A DNA stretch of 36,192 bases, taken from the NCBI GenBank assembly GCA_028865305.1, contig JAGWKM010000010.1, positions 1-36,192 of the forward strand, written 5' to 3'. The notes beneath the pieces were generated by a model. The model saw only the letters and a program-made list of their open reading frames with translations, was not told the origin of the DNA and did no database searches. The stretch's first letter is position 1, and each line of letters begins with the position of its first letter. The position numbers and the translations under genes are program-made. Below, piece after piece: positions 1-6,529 of the stretch. The DNA is from Patescibacteria group bacterium (GTDB taxonomy: Bacteria > Patescibacteriota > Minisyncoccia > UBA6257 > 2-01-FULL-56-20).

Positions 1-81
1 CATTGTCGCGCCGTCCAGCGATGGCGCGCAATCGCTCTCAGCGGTTTGCCGGCCGTATAGGAACGGCCGGACCGTGCCAAA
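1..81. repeat. Copy 1 of an interspersed palindromic repeat
   Basis: About 80 bp matching 1303-1384 in the same orientation. Both copies contain an 8-bp stem CCGGCCGT/ACGGCCGG (here 50-71) with a different 6-nt loop (ATAGGA here, GAGTGA in the other copy), followed by a shared GACCGTGCCAAA. A second small stem around the loop CAGC is kept in both copies, with one compensatory pair change. The copy may be cut by the window edge, and I see no terminal inverted repeats here. The rest of the stretch to 183 holds no gene I can support. Confidence 0.7.
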
Positions 82-183
82 CCACTTCCGAGAGCCCCAC
101 AAAAGACCTGCTGCCGTTTTTGCCGCCGATGATGCGATTTGCGCGTGACTCAACCAGTATTCGCTGTCAAGCGAGCGTTTATT

Positions 184-1278
184 TTAGCTCCTTCGCCGGA
201 TGGAATTGACTACGGCCAGCAAAAACGAGTCCACCAACATGCTTGATCCACCGTAGGACAGGAACGGGAACGTGACGCCGACGACGGGCGTCAAGCCCGT
301 CGCGGAGCCGGCGTTCAGGAAAAACTGGACGCCTAACATGACGGCGGTCCCTAAACAGACGAACTTCTCGAAATTTTCGTCGGCAAGTACTCCGATCCTT
401 AAAATTTGGACTATCAAAAAGAAAAACGCCGCGATGACAATGAGGCCGCCGACAATCCCCCATTCTTCAACCAGCGCCGCCAAGATAAAATCCTCCGTCG
501 GCTCGGACAGGAACCCAAGCTGGGTTTGGCTCCCCTCGCCGTATCCCTTGCCCCAAAAGCCAGCGGAGCCGATCGCGATATTTGCCTGGACCGTGCTGTA
601 GTTTATGCCAAGCGCGTTCTGCTGCGGGTCCAAAAAGCCGATAAGCCGGGCACGATGGTAATCCTTCAACACGTAGGTCCAGATGAAACCGGCCGCCAAG
701 GCAAAAACCAAAACGGTTATCACGATCCGCCTGAGCGGCAAGCCGGAAAGCAAAAGGAACCCGAACCAAATGCTGAAAAAGATGACGGCGGAGCCGAGAT
801 CCGGCAGTTTTACCGAAATCGCCGTCGGGATGATGAAAAACAAAAATGAGGTCAGGATATTTTTCCACCGGGCGACGGCGAGATGCCGCCGGGCGAAATA
901 GTTGGCGTAGACGAAAATAAGCGCCACCTTCATAAATTCAACCGGCTGGATGGTAAAAGGGCCGAAAACCAGCCAGCTTCGGGTGTTGCGGATAAGGGGG
1001 CCGTGGAGCAGGGCGAGAAGCATCAGGCCGAGTGAAACGGCGTAGCCGCCCCAGATGAGCCAGCGGGTGCTGAAAATACTGCGCCAGTCAAGAAAATAAA
1101 AAATGAAAACGAGCGCAATGCCAATGCCGACCCAGACGAGCTGGAGGAGAAAAGAGTGAAAAGAGACGGCAGAGAGGACGATAAGGCCGGAGGAAACGAC
1201 AATCGCAGCCGGGATGAAAAGCGCGAGCATGAGTAAAGGATAAGGCGAGACTACATTGCGTGCAAATAGATGGCGCAA
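184..1278 (-). CDS. rodA: RodA/FtsW-family SEDS peptidoglycan glycosyltransferase
   Basis: Polytopic inner-membrane SEDS glycosyltransferase that polymerises lipid II during side-wall growth. The sequence shows about ten hydrophobic segments and SEDS hallmarks: the DLGSAVIF stretch, the NYSTVQANIAIGSAGFWGKG loop, the extracellular FLSEPTEDFILAALVEEWG motif and a C-terminal FPFLSYGGSSM. In the family the conserved Asp of the P-x-x-D-F motif is catalytic. The frame is open to 1383, but the extra 35 residues are translated repeat (the element at 1275-1424). I prefer the TTG at 1278: an AAGGAG lies 9 nt before it, and the resulting N-terminus (RHLFARNVVSPYPLLML) matches the usual RodA length before TM1. 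ATG at 1230 is the alternative. RodA is favoured over FtsW by the short tails and the lack of division-gene neighbours. Confidence 0.9.
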   Translation of the reverse strand: MRHLFARNVVSPYPLLMLALFIPAAIVVSSGLIVLSAVSFHSFLLQLVWVGIGIALVFIFYFLDWRSIFSTRWLIWGGYAVSLGLMLLALLHGPLIRNTRSWLVFGPFTIQPVEFMKVALIFVYANYFARRHLAVARWKNILTSFLFFIIPTAISVKLPDLGSAVIFFSIWFGFLLLSGLPLRRIVITVLVFALAAGFIWTYVLKDYHRARLIGFLDPQQNALGINYSTVQANIAIGSAGFWGKGYGEGSQTQLGFLSEPTEDFILAALVEEWGIVGGLIVIAAFFFLIVQILRIGVLADENFEKFVCLGTAVMLGVQFFLNAGSATGLTPVVGVTFPFLSYGGSSMLVDSFLLAVVNSIRRRS

Positions 1279-1424
1279 TGCAGGAATCTCCTTTCCGGAC
1301 ACGGCGTCGCGGCATCCAGCGATGCCAGGCGCCTGGTTACTCGGTGGTTTGCCGGCCGTGAGTGAACGGCCGGACCGTGCCAAATCGTCTCCGTTGCCGC
1401 CCGGAAAGGAGATTCCTGCATTGC
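1275..1424. mobile_element. MITE-like element with perfect 24-bp terminal inverted repeats
   Basis: Arms 1275-1298 and 1401-1424 are exact reverse complements (24 of 24). The 102-nt interior carries copy 2 of the palindromic repeat (1303-1384), including GGCATC-CAGC-GATGCC and CCGGCCGT-GAGTGA-ACGGCCGG. There is no ORF of its own, so it would be non-autonomous. On the minus strand the arm proximal to rodA contains AAGGAG followed by the TTG used as the likely rodA start, so the insertion appears to supply the ribosome-binding site. From 1425 to 1639 I see no gene. Confidence 0.75.
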
Positions 1425-1639
1425 ACCCTCACGCGACTTGCTCGCAATTCCGCTGATTTTGGAAGTTGATAAATATGGAAGCACCTCAAACGATTTTATC
1501 AGATCCACCCGTGCTTTTTATAGTGAAAAAACATCAAAGGCATTTGTGATTCCTTTTTTGAAACTGCCTGGCGGACGCGTTGCAAATCAAGCCGGAAACT
1601 CCGAAAACAGGGGTTTCAAAAAAGAAATCCGAAATGCAA

Positions 1640-2353
1640 TCATCTCCACGCGTAGGCATGGACTTCAGTGGCTGACAGATTGATGTTCGGCGCGGCAGGA
1701 TAACTTACGGAAAAATGTTCGGTCTGCTGCGGGCTGATGCCGTCGAGGATCGTCTGCGAAACGCCTGCCGGGCTGCCGTATTGGTCTTTGAAAATGGCCA
1801 CGACGAGTATATTCGAGAAAGCCGAGTTGTCGTCGTCGGTAAGGTCGCCCTGGACGGCAAGCGTGCTTGAGCTTCCCATAATCGGCGCGGTAACGATATT
1901 TTTAACGGTGAATTCCGGCATGGCGCCGGATGTCGAAGAGGCGACCCAGCGGATATTCCCGACAGTCATATCCGCATGATCCGGTATTCCCGAAACCGGC
2001 TCATTCGGTACGGCGATGAATTTTGTCTCATCCGGATATGCGAATGCCGTCCCGGGCGCCGTCGCCAAAACGGTTCCGGACGCATCATAGACGGTGACTG
2101 TGTAATCGAATGATGCTGCAGCCACATTGCTGTTCACGTTCGCTACCTGCGCGAGCAGGGCCGCGTGGCCGGAATCAGGCATGAATATCCGGATCGGCCC
2201 CACGGCCGCGATCGGCTGGATATTCGGCGGCAGGCAATCAGCGCACGGCTTCGGCGGAGCCGGCTTCAGGAATCTCCAATAAAAAAGGGTGAAAAGGCCG
2301 AGCAGGATAATCAAGTAAAAGGCCCCGTAGATAATCTGTTTTGCACGCCGCAT
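1640..2353 (-). CDS. Membrane-anchored extracellular protein, unknown function
   Basis: 237 residues. The N-terminus is a short basic stretch (MRRAKQ) and one transmembrane helix at about 8-28 that lacks a clear cleavage site, so the protein is probably N-anchored with the rest outside. A Pro-rich linker with a CADC pair follows, then a beta-rich ectodomain (about 45-237) with alternating hydrophobic strands typical of immunoglobulin-like sandwiches. No catalytic motif is visible and I do not recognise the family with confidence; this general plan is common among CPR hypothetical proteins. The start is supported by a TATAAT box ending 6 nt before the ATG, implying a leaderless mRNA. Confidence 0.75.
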   Translation of the reverse strand: MRRAKQIIYGAFYLIILLGLFTLFYWRFLKPAPPKPCADCLPPNIQPIAAVGPIRIFMPDSGHAALLAQVANVNSNVAAASFDYTVTVYDASGTVLATAPGTAFAYPDETKFIAVPNEPVSGIPDHADMTVGNIRWVASSTSGAMPEFTVKNIVTAPIMGSSSTLAVQGDLTDDDNSAFSNILVVAIFKDQYGSPAGVSQTILDGISPQQTEHFSVSYPAAPNINLSATEVHAYAWR

Positions 2354-2359
2354 AAATAT

Positions 2360-2365
2360 ATTATA
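2360..2365 (-). promoter_or_regulatory. -10 box TATAAT, leaderless arrangement
   Basis: A perfect TATAAT with exactly 6 nt between it and the ATG at 2353, so transcription should begin at or next to the A of the start codon. No good -35 is visible at 16-18 bp. Confidence 0.6.
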
Positions 2366-2416
2366 AATGATGTGATTATTTTATGCGCGCTTGCCTCCGG
2401 AATGGTTTCCGAGTTA

Positions 2417-2445
2417 TTGACGAATTGCAATAATACATTTATAAT
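2417..2445 (+). promoter_or_regulatory. Sigma70-type promoter TTGACG-17-TATAAT
   Basis: The -35 TTGACG (2417-2422) and the -10 TATAAT (2440-2445) are separated by 17 bp. Transcription would start near 2452, leaving a leader that carries an AAGGAGG Shine-Dalgarno (2459-2465) 5 nt before the ATG at 2471. This is the only complete consensus promoter plus full Shine-Dalgarno that I see in the window. Confidence 0.8.
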
Positions 2446-2470
2446 TCAATAAGCCACTAAGGAGGTTACC

Positions 2471-2827
2471 ATGCGCATCATGGCGCTTTACAGTAAGTGC
2501 GACGATAAATCAGGGCAGAATTTTGCCCTGAAAGAATATGCACTGCCACTGGAACGGCTGACGCTTCCTCTGGTGGGCGAGGAATTTGATGACGAGTATC
2601 CTCCAGTCGGTGATCCTCAAGCTATAGCCGCCGTACAGTTCGCGGTGATGGAAGCAAGCTCACACCTGCGGCACGGTTATGGCGAGATTTTGCTCGTACT
2701 CAAAGAAACCGATCTCGACGGAGAAGCATTCCAGCACTATTTAGACGAGTTTTGGTTCGCTTCCCCCGACTCGAATCAGGTGAAGGATTGGGCGAGGGGC
2801 GCCGATATACCGATGCCCGTGAAATAG
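2471..2827 (+). CDS. Small cytosolic protein, unknown function
   Basis: 118 residues, acidic, with no signal peptide or membrane segment. Predicted helices around 55-75 and 85-105 (EASSHLRHGYGEILLVLKE, FQHYLDEFWF). I do not recognise a family. It is a single-gene transcription unit with a consensus promoter, a perfect Shine-Dalgarno and its own strong terminator. Such strong signals suggest high expression and contrast with the mostly leaderless neighbours. Confidence 0.75.
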   Translation: MRIMALYSKCDDKSGQNFALKEYALPLERLTLPLVGEEFDDEYPPVGDPQAIAAVQFAVMEASSHLRHGYGEILLVLKETDLDGEAFQHYLDEFWFASPDSNQVKDWARGADIPMPVK

Positions 2828-2860
2828 TTTTTTTACGGCGGCCTGCCGACAGGCGCCGCT

Positions 2861-2889
2861 CCGCGCTTCGGCGCGGTTTTTATTTTTTT
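2861..2889 (+). terminator. Rho-independent terminator
   Basis: Stem CCGCGC / GCGCGG closed by a TTCG tetraloop, followed by a T-rich tract (2877-2889). A second, bulged GC hairpin lies just upstream at about 2836-2859. It ends the 2471-2827 unit. Confidence 0.9.
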
Positions 2890-2894
2890 CAAAA

Positions 2895-2903
2895 TGCTAT
2901 AAT
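2895..2903 (+). promoter_or_regulatory. Extended -10 promoter TGCTATAAT
   Basis: TGn plus TATAAT immediately after the terminator. Transcription would begin near 2910, giving a leader of about 30 nt before the ATG at 2939. No clear Shine-Dalgarno is seen. Confidence 0.6.
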
Positions 2904-2938
2904 TTAAGCAAAGGCCGAATTAAGAAAAATTTTTTGAA

Positions 2939-3754
2939 ATGAACCAAAATATCAAAAACGTCCTCGGCGTAGCCATTATCATTACCGTTCTCCTTGTCGG
3001 CTATGCGGCCATAAGCGGCGTGAATTCTTACGGCGAATCAATCCAGCCGTCTTCTTTCCGCAGCTTCGTAGCAACCGGCGAGGGCAAAGCGACCGCTATT
3101 CCCGACGTGGCTGAATTCAGTTTCCAGGTGATTACCGAAGGCGGTTCCAATATCGCTTCGCTCCAGACCCAAAATACCGCATCCGTGAACAAGGCGATCG
3201 CATTCGTGAAATCGCAAGGCGTGGCGGATAAGGATATCCAAACGCAGTATTACAACATCAATCCGCGATACCAAACCTATAACTGCCGCACCATTCCTGA
3301 AACGGCAGGCACTGGCGCGGTCTCGCCGTCGAACGTCCAACCCTGCCCGCCATCATCAATCGTCGGGTACACCATCACCCAATCGATCGACGTGAAAATG
3401 CGCGATTTCTCGAAAATCGGCAGCATCATGAACGGCATCGTATCGGCTGGCGCAAATCAGGTCGGTTCGCTTTCATTCACCATGGATGATCCGTCATCCG
3501 TGCAAAACCAGGCGCGCGCGAATGCAATCGCAAACGCAAAGGCCCAGGCCGCAGTCATCGCCCAGGCCGGCGGTTTCAAGATTGGCCGCTTGCTGAGCGT
3601 GCAGGAAAACAACCCGTATCCGATTTACGCAAAAGCGTACGGCATGGGAGGCGGCGCAGCTATGGAATCGGCAGTTGCAGCTCCCGCCCCCGCTATCCAG
3701 CCTGGTTCCCAGGAAATAAGCGAAACGGTTACCTTGCAATACGAGATCCAGTAA
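2939..3754 (+). CDS. SIMPL (DUF541) domain protein
   Basis: 271 residues. An N-terminal membrane segment (about 7-27) acts as signal or anchor. The SIMPL domain follows from about 43 to 271: it opens with SFVATGEGKATAIPDVAEFSF, has the central VGYTITQSIDVKMRD strand, and continues with the Ala-rich helix NQARANAIANAKAQAAVIAQ and the closing ETVTLQYEI strand. Family members are periplasmic or outer-surface proteins (for example OMP28-like and YggE); their biochemical function is poorly known, though oxidative-stress tolerance is reported for YggE. An insertion around 105-135 with two Cys (NCRTIPE, QPCPPSS) may form a disulfide. The gene stands alone between a promoter and a terminator. Confidence 0.9.
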   Translation: MNQNIKNVLGVAIIITVLLVGYAAISGVNSYGESIQPSSFRSFVATGEGKATAIPDVAEFSFQVITEGGSNIASLQTQNTASVNKAIAFVKSQGVADKDIQTQYYNINPRYQTYNCRTIPETAGTGAVSPSNVQPCPPSSIVGYTITQSIDVKMRDFSKIGSIMNGIVSAGANQVGSLSFTMDDPSSVQNQARANAIANAKAQAAVIAQAGGFKIGRLLSVQENNPYPIYAKAYGMGGGAAMESAVAAPAPAIQPGSQEISETVTLQYEIQ

Positions 3755-3760
3755 AAAAAT

Positions 3761-3826
3761 AAAAAGCGCAGGCGCTTGGGAAAGTTCCATCAAACTGATG
3801 ATTCCCAAACGCCTGCGCTTTTTTTG
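3761..3826. terminator. Long hairpin terminator, possibly bidirectional
   Basis: AAAAAGCGCAGGCG at the left pairs with CGCCTGCGCTTTTT at the right. A further inner stem CTTGGGAA/TTCCCAAa surrounds a loop of about 19 nt. T-run on the plus strand and A-run on the left allow function in both directions. It ends the SIMPL gene. From 3830 to 4020 I see only promoter-like AT-rich sequence. Confidence 0.85.
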
Positions 3827-4020
3827 TTTTCCCATAAATTTCCTGAAAAAATCGCGCCCGCAATTTTGAAGCACCCAACAACCTAGAACCCAAAATCGCG
3901 GCGCATTGCTGCTTCACTTTTCCTTCACCCCTGCTCCGTTATACATAACGATGCGATTAAAACATCGTATCGTAAAGGTCGAATGTATCTGAAAAACGAA
4001 TAGGTCTGAAAAATATAACC

Positions 4021-4470
4021 ATGAAACAAACTAATCGTTTGGCGGTCGCGCTTTTTGCCGCTTCCGCCTTGGTCGGTTCATTGCTCATCGGTTCCGGTGT
4101 TTTCGCCCAAAGCACAACCGTAAGCAGCACGGCGAGCACGACTGCGAGCAGTACGGCCGCCACCCAGCTTTCCTGCTCTCCGAATACCGTTTCTGCAGCC
4201 GTTGGGCAATCCGTAACCCTGACGGCGAGCGGCGGTAACGGTACTTACGCCTGGTCGAGTCCCGGCCTCACCATCGCAAACCCGAACGGGAAAAGCTTCA
4301 ATGTAACCTTCAACCGCGCAGGCACCTTCCCGGTCACCGTATCGAGTGCCGGAATGAATGCAACTTGTGACGTGACCGTTGCCGCAGCGGCGACCGGCGC
4401 CACTGGCACGACCGGAACCACGGGCACAACTACGCCAGGCCTGCCGAATACCGGCGAGCTTCCGGAATAA
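4021..4470 (+). CDS. Secreted Ig-like protein with C-terminal LPNTG
   Basis: 149 residues. A clear signal peptide ends near VFAQ|S (30). A Ser/Thr-rich linker (about 31-47) is followed by a PKD/Ig-like domain (48-125: CSPNTVSAAVGQSVTLTASGG ... GTFPVTVSSAG) with two Cys. A Gly/Thr tail with GTTGTTGTT repeats leads to LPNTG at 141-145, and the chain stops four residues later (ELPE). LPxTG motifs are sortase recognition sites, and a sortase gene follows 79 nt downstream, so this is the probable substrate. The hydrophobic helix and basic tail that normally follow LPxTG are missing, and the sequence after the stop does not supply them in the same frame. Confidence 0.85.
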   Translation: MKQTNRLAVALFAASALVGSLLIGSGVFAQSTTVSSTASTTASSTAATQLSCSPNTVSAAVGQSVTLTASGGNGTYAWSSPGLTIANPNGKSFNVTFNRAGTFPVTVSSAGMNATCDVTVAAAATGATGTTGTTGTTTPGLPNTGELPE

Positions 4471-4498
4471 AAGTACGTAATCAGCATTACAACAAAGA

Positions 4499-4529
4499 TG
4501 CCCTTGCGGAGATTCCCTTCGCAGGGGCA
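4499..4529 (+). promoter_or_regulatory. Hairpin between the LPNTG gene and the sortase gene
   Basis: A 10-bp stem (TGCCCTTGCG / CGCAGGGGCA, one G-T pair) with an 11-nt loop and no following T tract. It may be an attenuator or an RNA-stability element that sets the substrate-to-sortase ratio. Confidence 0.5.
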
Positions 4530-4549
4530 CCTTTGCCGCCAATAATCAC

Positions 4550-5119
4550 ATGCGCTTCTTCTTAAAACTGGCTGGCTTTGCCGTTTTGGGCATCCTTTGC
4601 GGCGCCGGAGCCACTTTGGTTTTTCGCGGCGCCATCGCAAGCTATCCGGCAGCAAGCGGCATCGCCTCGGCGTTGCCGGGCCCTCCGCAACGGCTCATCA
4701 TCCCAAGCATCGGCGTTGATGCCCCGGTGCTCGCCGTCGGCGTTGCGAAAAACGGCGACCTCGGCGTTCCGCCCGACGCCACGCATGTGGCTTGGTATAA
4801 GAACGGTCCCGAACCCGGCGCACCCGGCGCTGCCGTCATCGATGGCCACCTGGACACCATCCATGAGCCGCAAGCGGTCTTTTATAATCTGGGGAAATTA
4901 AAACCGGGCGACGAAGTGGATGTCGTAGCGTCGAGCGGCCGGACATTTGCTTTCAGGGTGACGGCCGTTACCGCAATCGCTTATGACGCAACGACGACCG
5001 CCGTCTTCACTTCGTCCGGCGGCGCACCCGAGCTGAACCTGATCACCTGCACCGGCGACTGGATGCCGAGCATGCATTTATATAACGAGCGGCTGGTGGT
5101 GTTTACGAAATTAGAATGA
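4550..5119 (+). CDS. Class F-like sortase (transpeptidase)
   Basis: 189 residues. An N-terminal membrane helix (about 5-27) is followed by a sortase barrel starting at RLIIPSIGVDAPVLAVG. The catalytic triad is visible: His100 in AVIDGHLDT, Cys167 in LNLITCTGD and Arg181 in YNERLVVF. The pattern G-x-L-G-V-P-P-D ... AWY-x-x-G-P-x-P-G is typical of the class E/F group. It cleaves a sorting motif and transfers the protein to a surface nucleophile, outside the membrane. The partner is probably the LPNTG protein directly upstream. No Shine-Dalgarno is seen; translation may depend on the upstream gene's transcript. Confidence 0.92.
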   Translation: MRFFLKLAGFAVLGILCGAGATLVFRGAIASYPAASGIASALPGPPQRLIIPSIGVDAPVLAVGVAKNGDLGVPPDATHVAWYKNGPEPGAPGAAVIDGHLDTIHEPQAVFYNLGKLKPGDEVDVVASSGRTFAFRVTAVTAIAYDATTTAVFTSSGGAPELNLITCTGDWMPSMHLYNERLVVFTKLE

Positions 5120-5175
5120 GCTGTCGCAGGCAAAAACAGGGAAGCAAAACGGCTGCGGCATTTTGAAACCCCTGT

Positions 5176-5250
5176 CGCCCGCGCGAAAATCATAGTCGCT
5201 GCGCCGGGCAATCCGGTTCAAGAATTTTTGGCACCCCTTTCGCGCGGGCG
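5176..5250. repeat. Perfect 13-bp inverted repeat between convergent genes
   Basis: CGCCCGCGCGAAA (5176-5188) and TTTCGCGCGGGCG (5238-5250) are exact reverse complements around a 49-nt loop. It lies between the convergent sortase and the next minus-strand gene. It could act as a bidirectional terminator although no T tract follows. Confidence 0.6.
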
Positions 5251-5252
5251 GC

Positions 5253-6464
5253 CTATTGGTATTGGATGTAACTTGGCCGCGGAGAAAGCTTCAAAACTTC
5301 CGCCGGCGCCATAAGGTGTCCCAGCGGCCCCTTCGCGTCATTTTTGAAAAACAACTTGAATCCCGTGAACTCCACCGGTTCCGGAACGATTACCTGCTGG
5401 TAGGTATTTATTTTCTTCGCCGGAAATCCGAATCCGTCCATATCCATGACGATCTGCACCTGCTCGCTCGGCTTGATCTGCTTATAATTTGTCACCATAT
5501 CTTCCGTAAACCGATGAATGATCAAAACCTTCGGCGGCAGATTGTTGGCCGTCACCAGGTTCGTCAAATATTGCACCGCCCAATTAATATCCGCCGCGTC
5601 CATGGTGCCAATGACCGTACCCGGCGGCCTGCCGCTCGCGTCCATGTCAAATTCCGGATCAAGCGCCAGGCTCACCTGCGGCAGCTCGAGATATTTCTGG
5701 AGCAACGGTATTTCTTTTTCCACCGTACTCTTGCCTACCTGCACATCAAGGAACACGACGCCGTTCACTTGCGCCGCCATATTGATCGCTTTTTCAATCT
5801 GGCTATCCGGCATCCGCAATCGGTACAGGCCGTCCGGTCCCGCGCTCCCCTGCGCCGTGACCGCGATATATTGGATGGCCGGAATCACCTGCGTCGAAGG
5901 ATCCGCCGCAGCCCAAGCCGCCGTCGTTGAAGCGAGCATCGCCAAAACCTGATCCGGCGGATATTCGCCGAGCACGCCCATCTGCTTCGAATAAAAATTG
6001 CCGTAATAAGCCACGATGCGGTAATCCGGCAACAGCGCCCCTTGGAGCGGATAAATCGGCGGGCGCGGCGGCCAATAAGGAGAAGTTCCCGACACGGTGC
6101 GCGTTTCCATCACGAATCCCGAAGTAGCTACGGTACTCGACACCTTGAATTTGATGGTCCGCGGCGGCAGGTTCGCGAGTGCCAGCATTTTTGCGTCATA
6201 AACCGCCGTATCCGCGATCACCTGCCGCGGTGCGGAGCTCGTGGAAAGCAAAAAGGTCGGAACGGGAGGCAATCCACCGGCCGTTATCTGGCTATTGGCC
6301 GGAGTATCGGTTGGCGAACCCAAAACCGACGGATCAGTACCCGAGGCGGGTAAAGCAACCGAACTTCCCTGTCCGGCAATCAAAGATACCCGCGGTCCCC
6401 GAAACAGCCAAACTAAAACGACTGCGAGGCACAAAAAAAATATGGCTATCAAAATCCGCTTCAT
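5253..6464 (-). CDS. Secreted/anchored protein, possible TIM-barrel fold, unknown function
   Basis: 403 residues. N-terminal signal-anchor (about 4-22, no lipobox), then a Pro/Ser/Thr-rich linker to about 95 and a globular domain 100-403. The domain shows alternating strands and helices with motifs such as YRIVAYYGNFYS, QVIPAIQYIAVT, GVVFLDVQVGK, PQVSLALDPEFDM and VLIIHRF. This beta-alpha rhythm with acidic residues at strand ends (LDV, LDPEFD, MDMDGFG) suggests a glycosidase-like TIM barrel, but I cannot name a family. PYWPPRPP is a Pro-rich surface loop. Convergent with the sortase. A -10 box TACAAT sits 6 nt before the ATG. Confidence 0.7.
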   Translation of the reverse strand: MKRILIAIFFLCLAVVLVWLFRGPRVSLIAGQGSSVALPASGTDPSVLGSPTDTPANSQITAGGLPPVPTFLLSTSSAPRQVIADTAVYDAKMLALANLPPRTIKFKVSSTVATSGFVMETRTVSGTSPYWPPRPPIYPLQGALLPDYRIVAYYGNFYSKQMGVLGEYPPDQVLAMLASTTAAWAAADPSTQVIPAIQYIAVTAQGSAGPDGLYRLRMPDSQIEKAINMAAQVNGVVFLDVQVGKSTVEKEIPLLQKYLELPQVSLALDPEFDMDASGRPPGTVIGTMDAADINWAVQYLTNLVTANNLPPKVLIIHRFTEDMVTNYKQIKPSEQVQIVMDMDGFGFPAKKINTYQQVIVPEPVEFTGFKLFFKNDAKGPLGHLMAPAEVLKLSPRPSYIQYQ

Positions 6465-6470
6465 AATTCA

Positions 6471-6476
6471 ATTGTA
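6471..6476 (-). promoter_or_regulatory. -10 box TACAAT, leaderless arrangement
   Basis: TACAAT with 6 nt to the ATG at 6464, the same spacing as at 2353, 9393, 9469, 10237, 16103, 24938 and 28728. Confidence 0.5.
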
Positions 6477-6529
6477 ACCGAAGAATTGCAATCGCGCAGC
6501 CCGACGCTCCCGCCCCGATAATTTTACCG

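Noticed and set aside
5256-5930. 224-codon plus-strand frame opposite the 403-residue gene
   Set aside because: Arg/His-rich composition typical of antisense frames, while the minus frame has a signal-anchor and a globular pattern.
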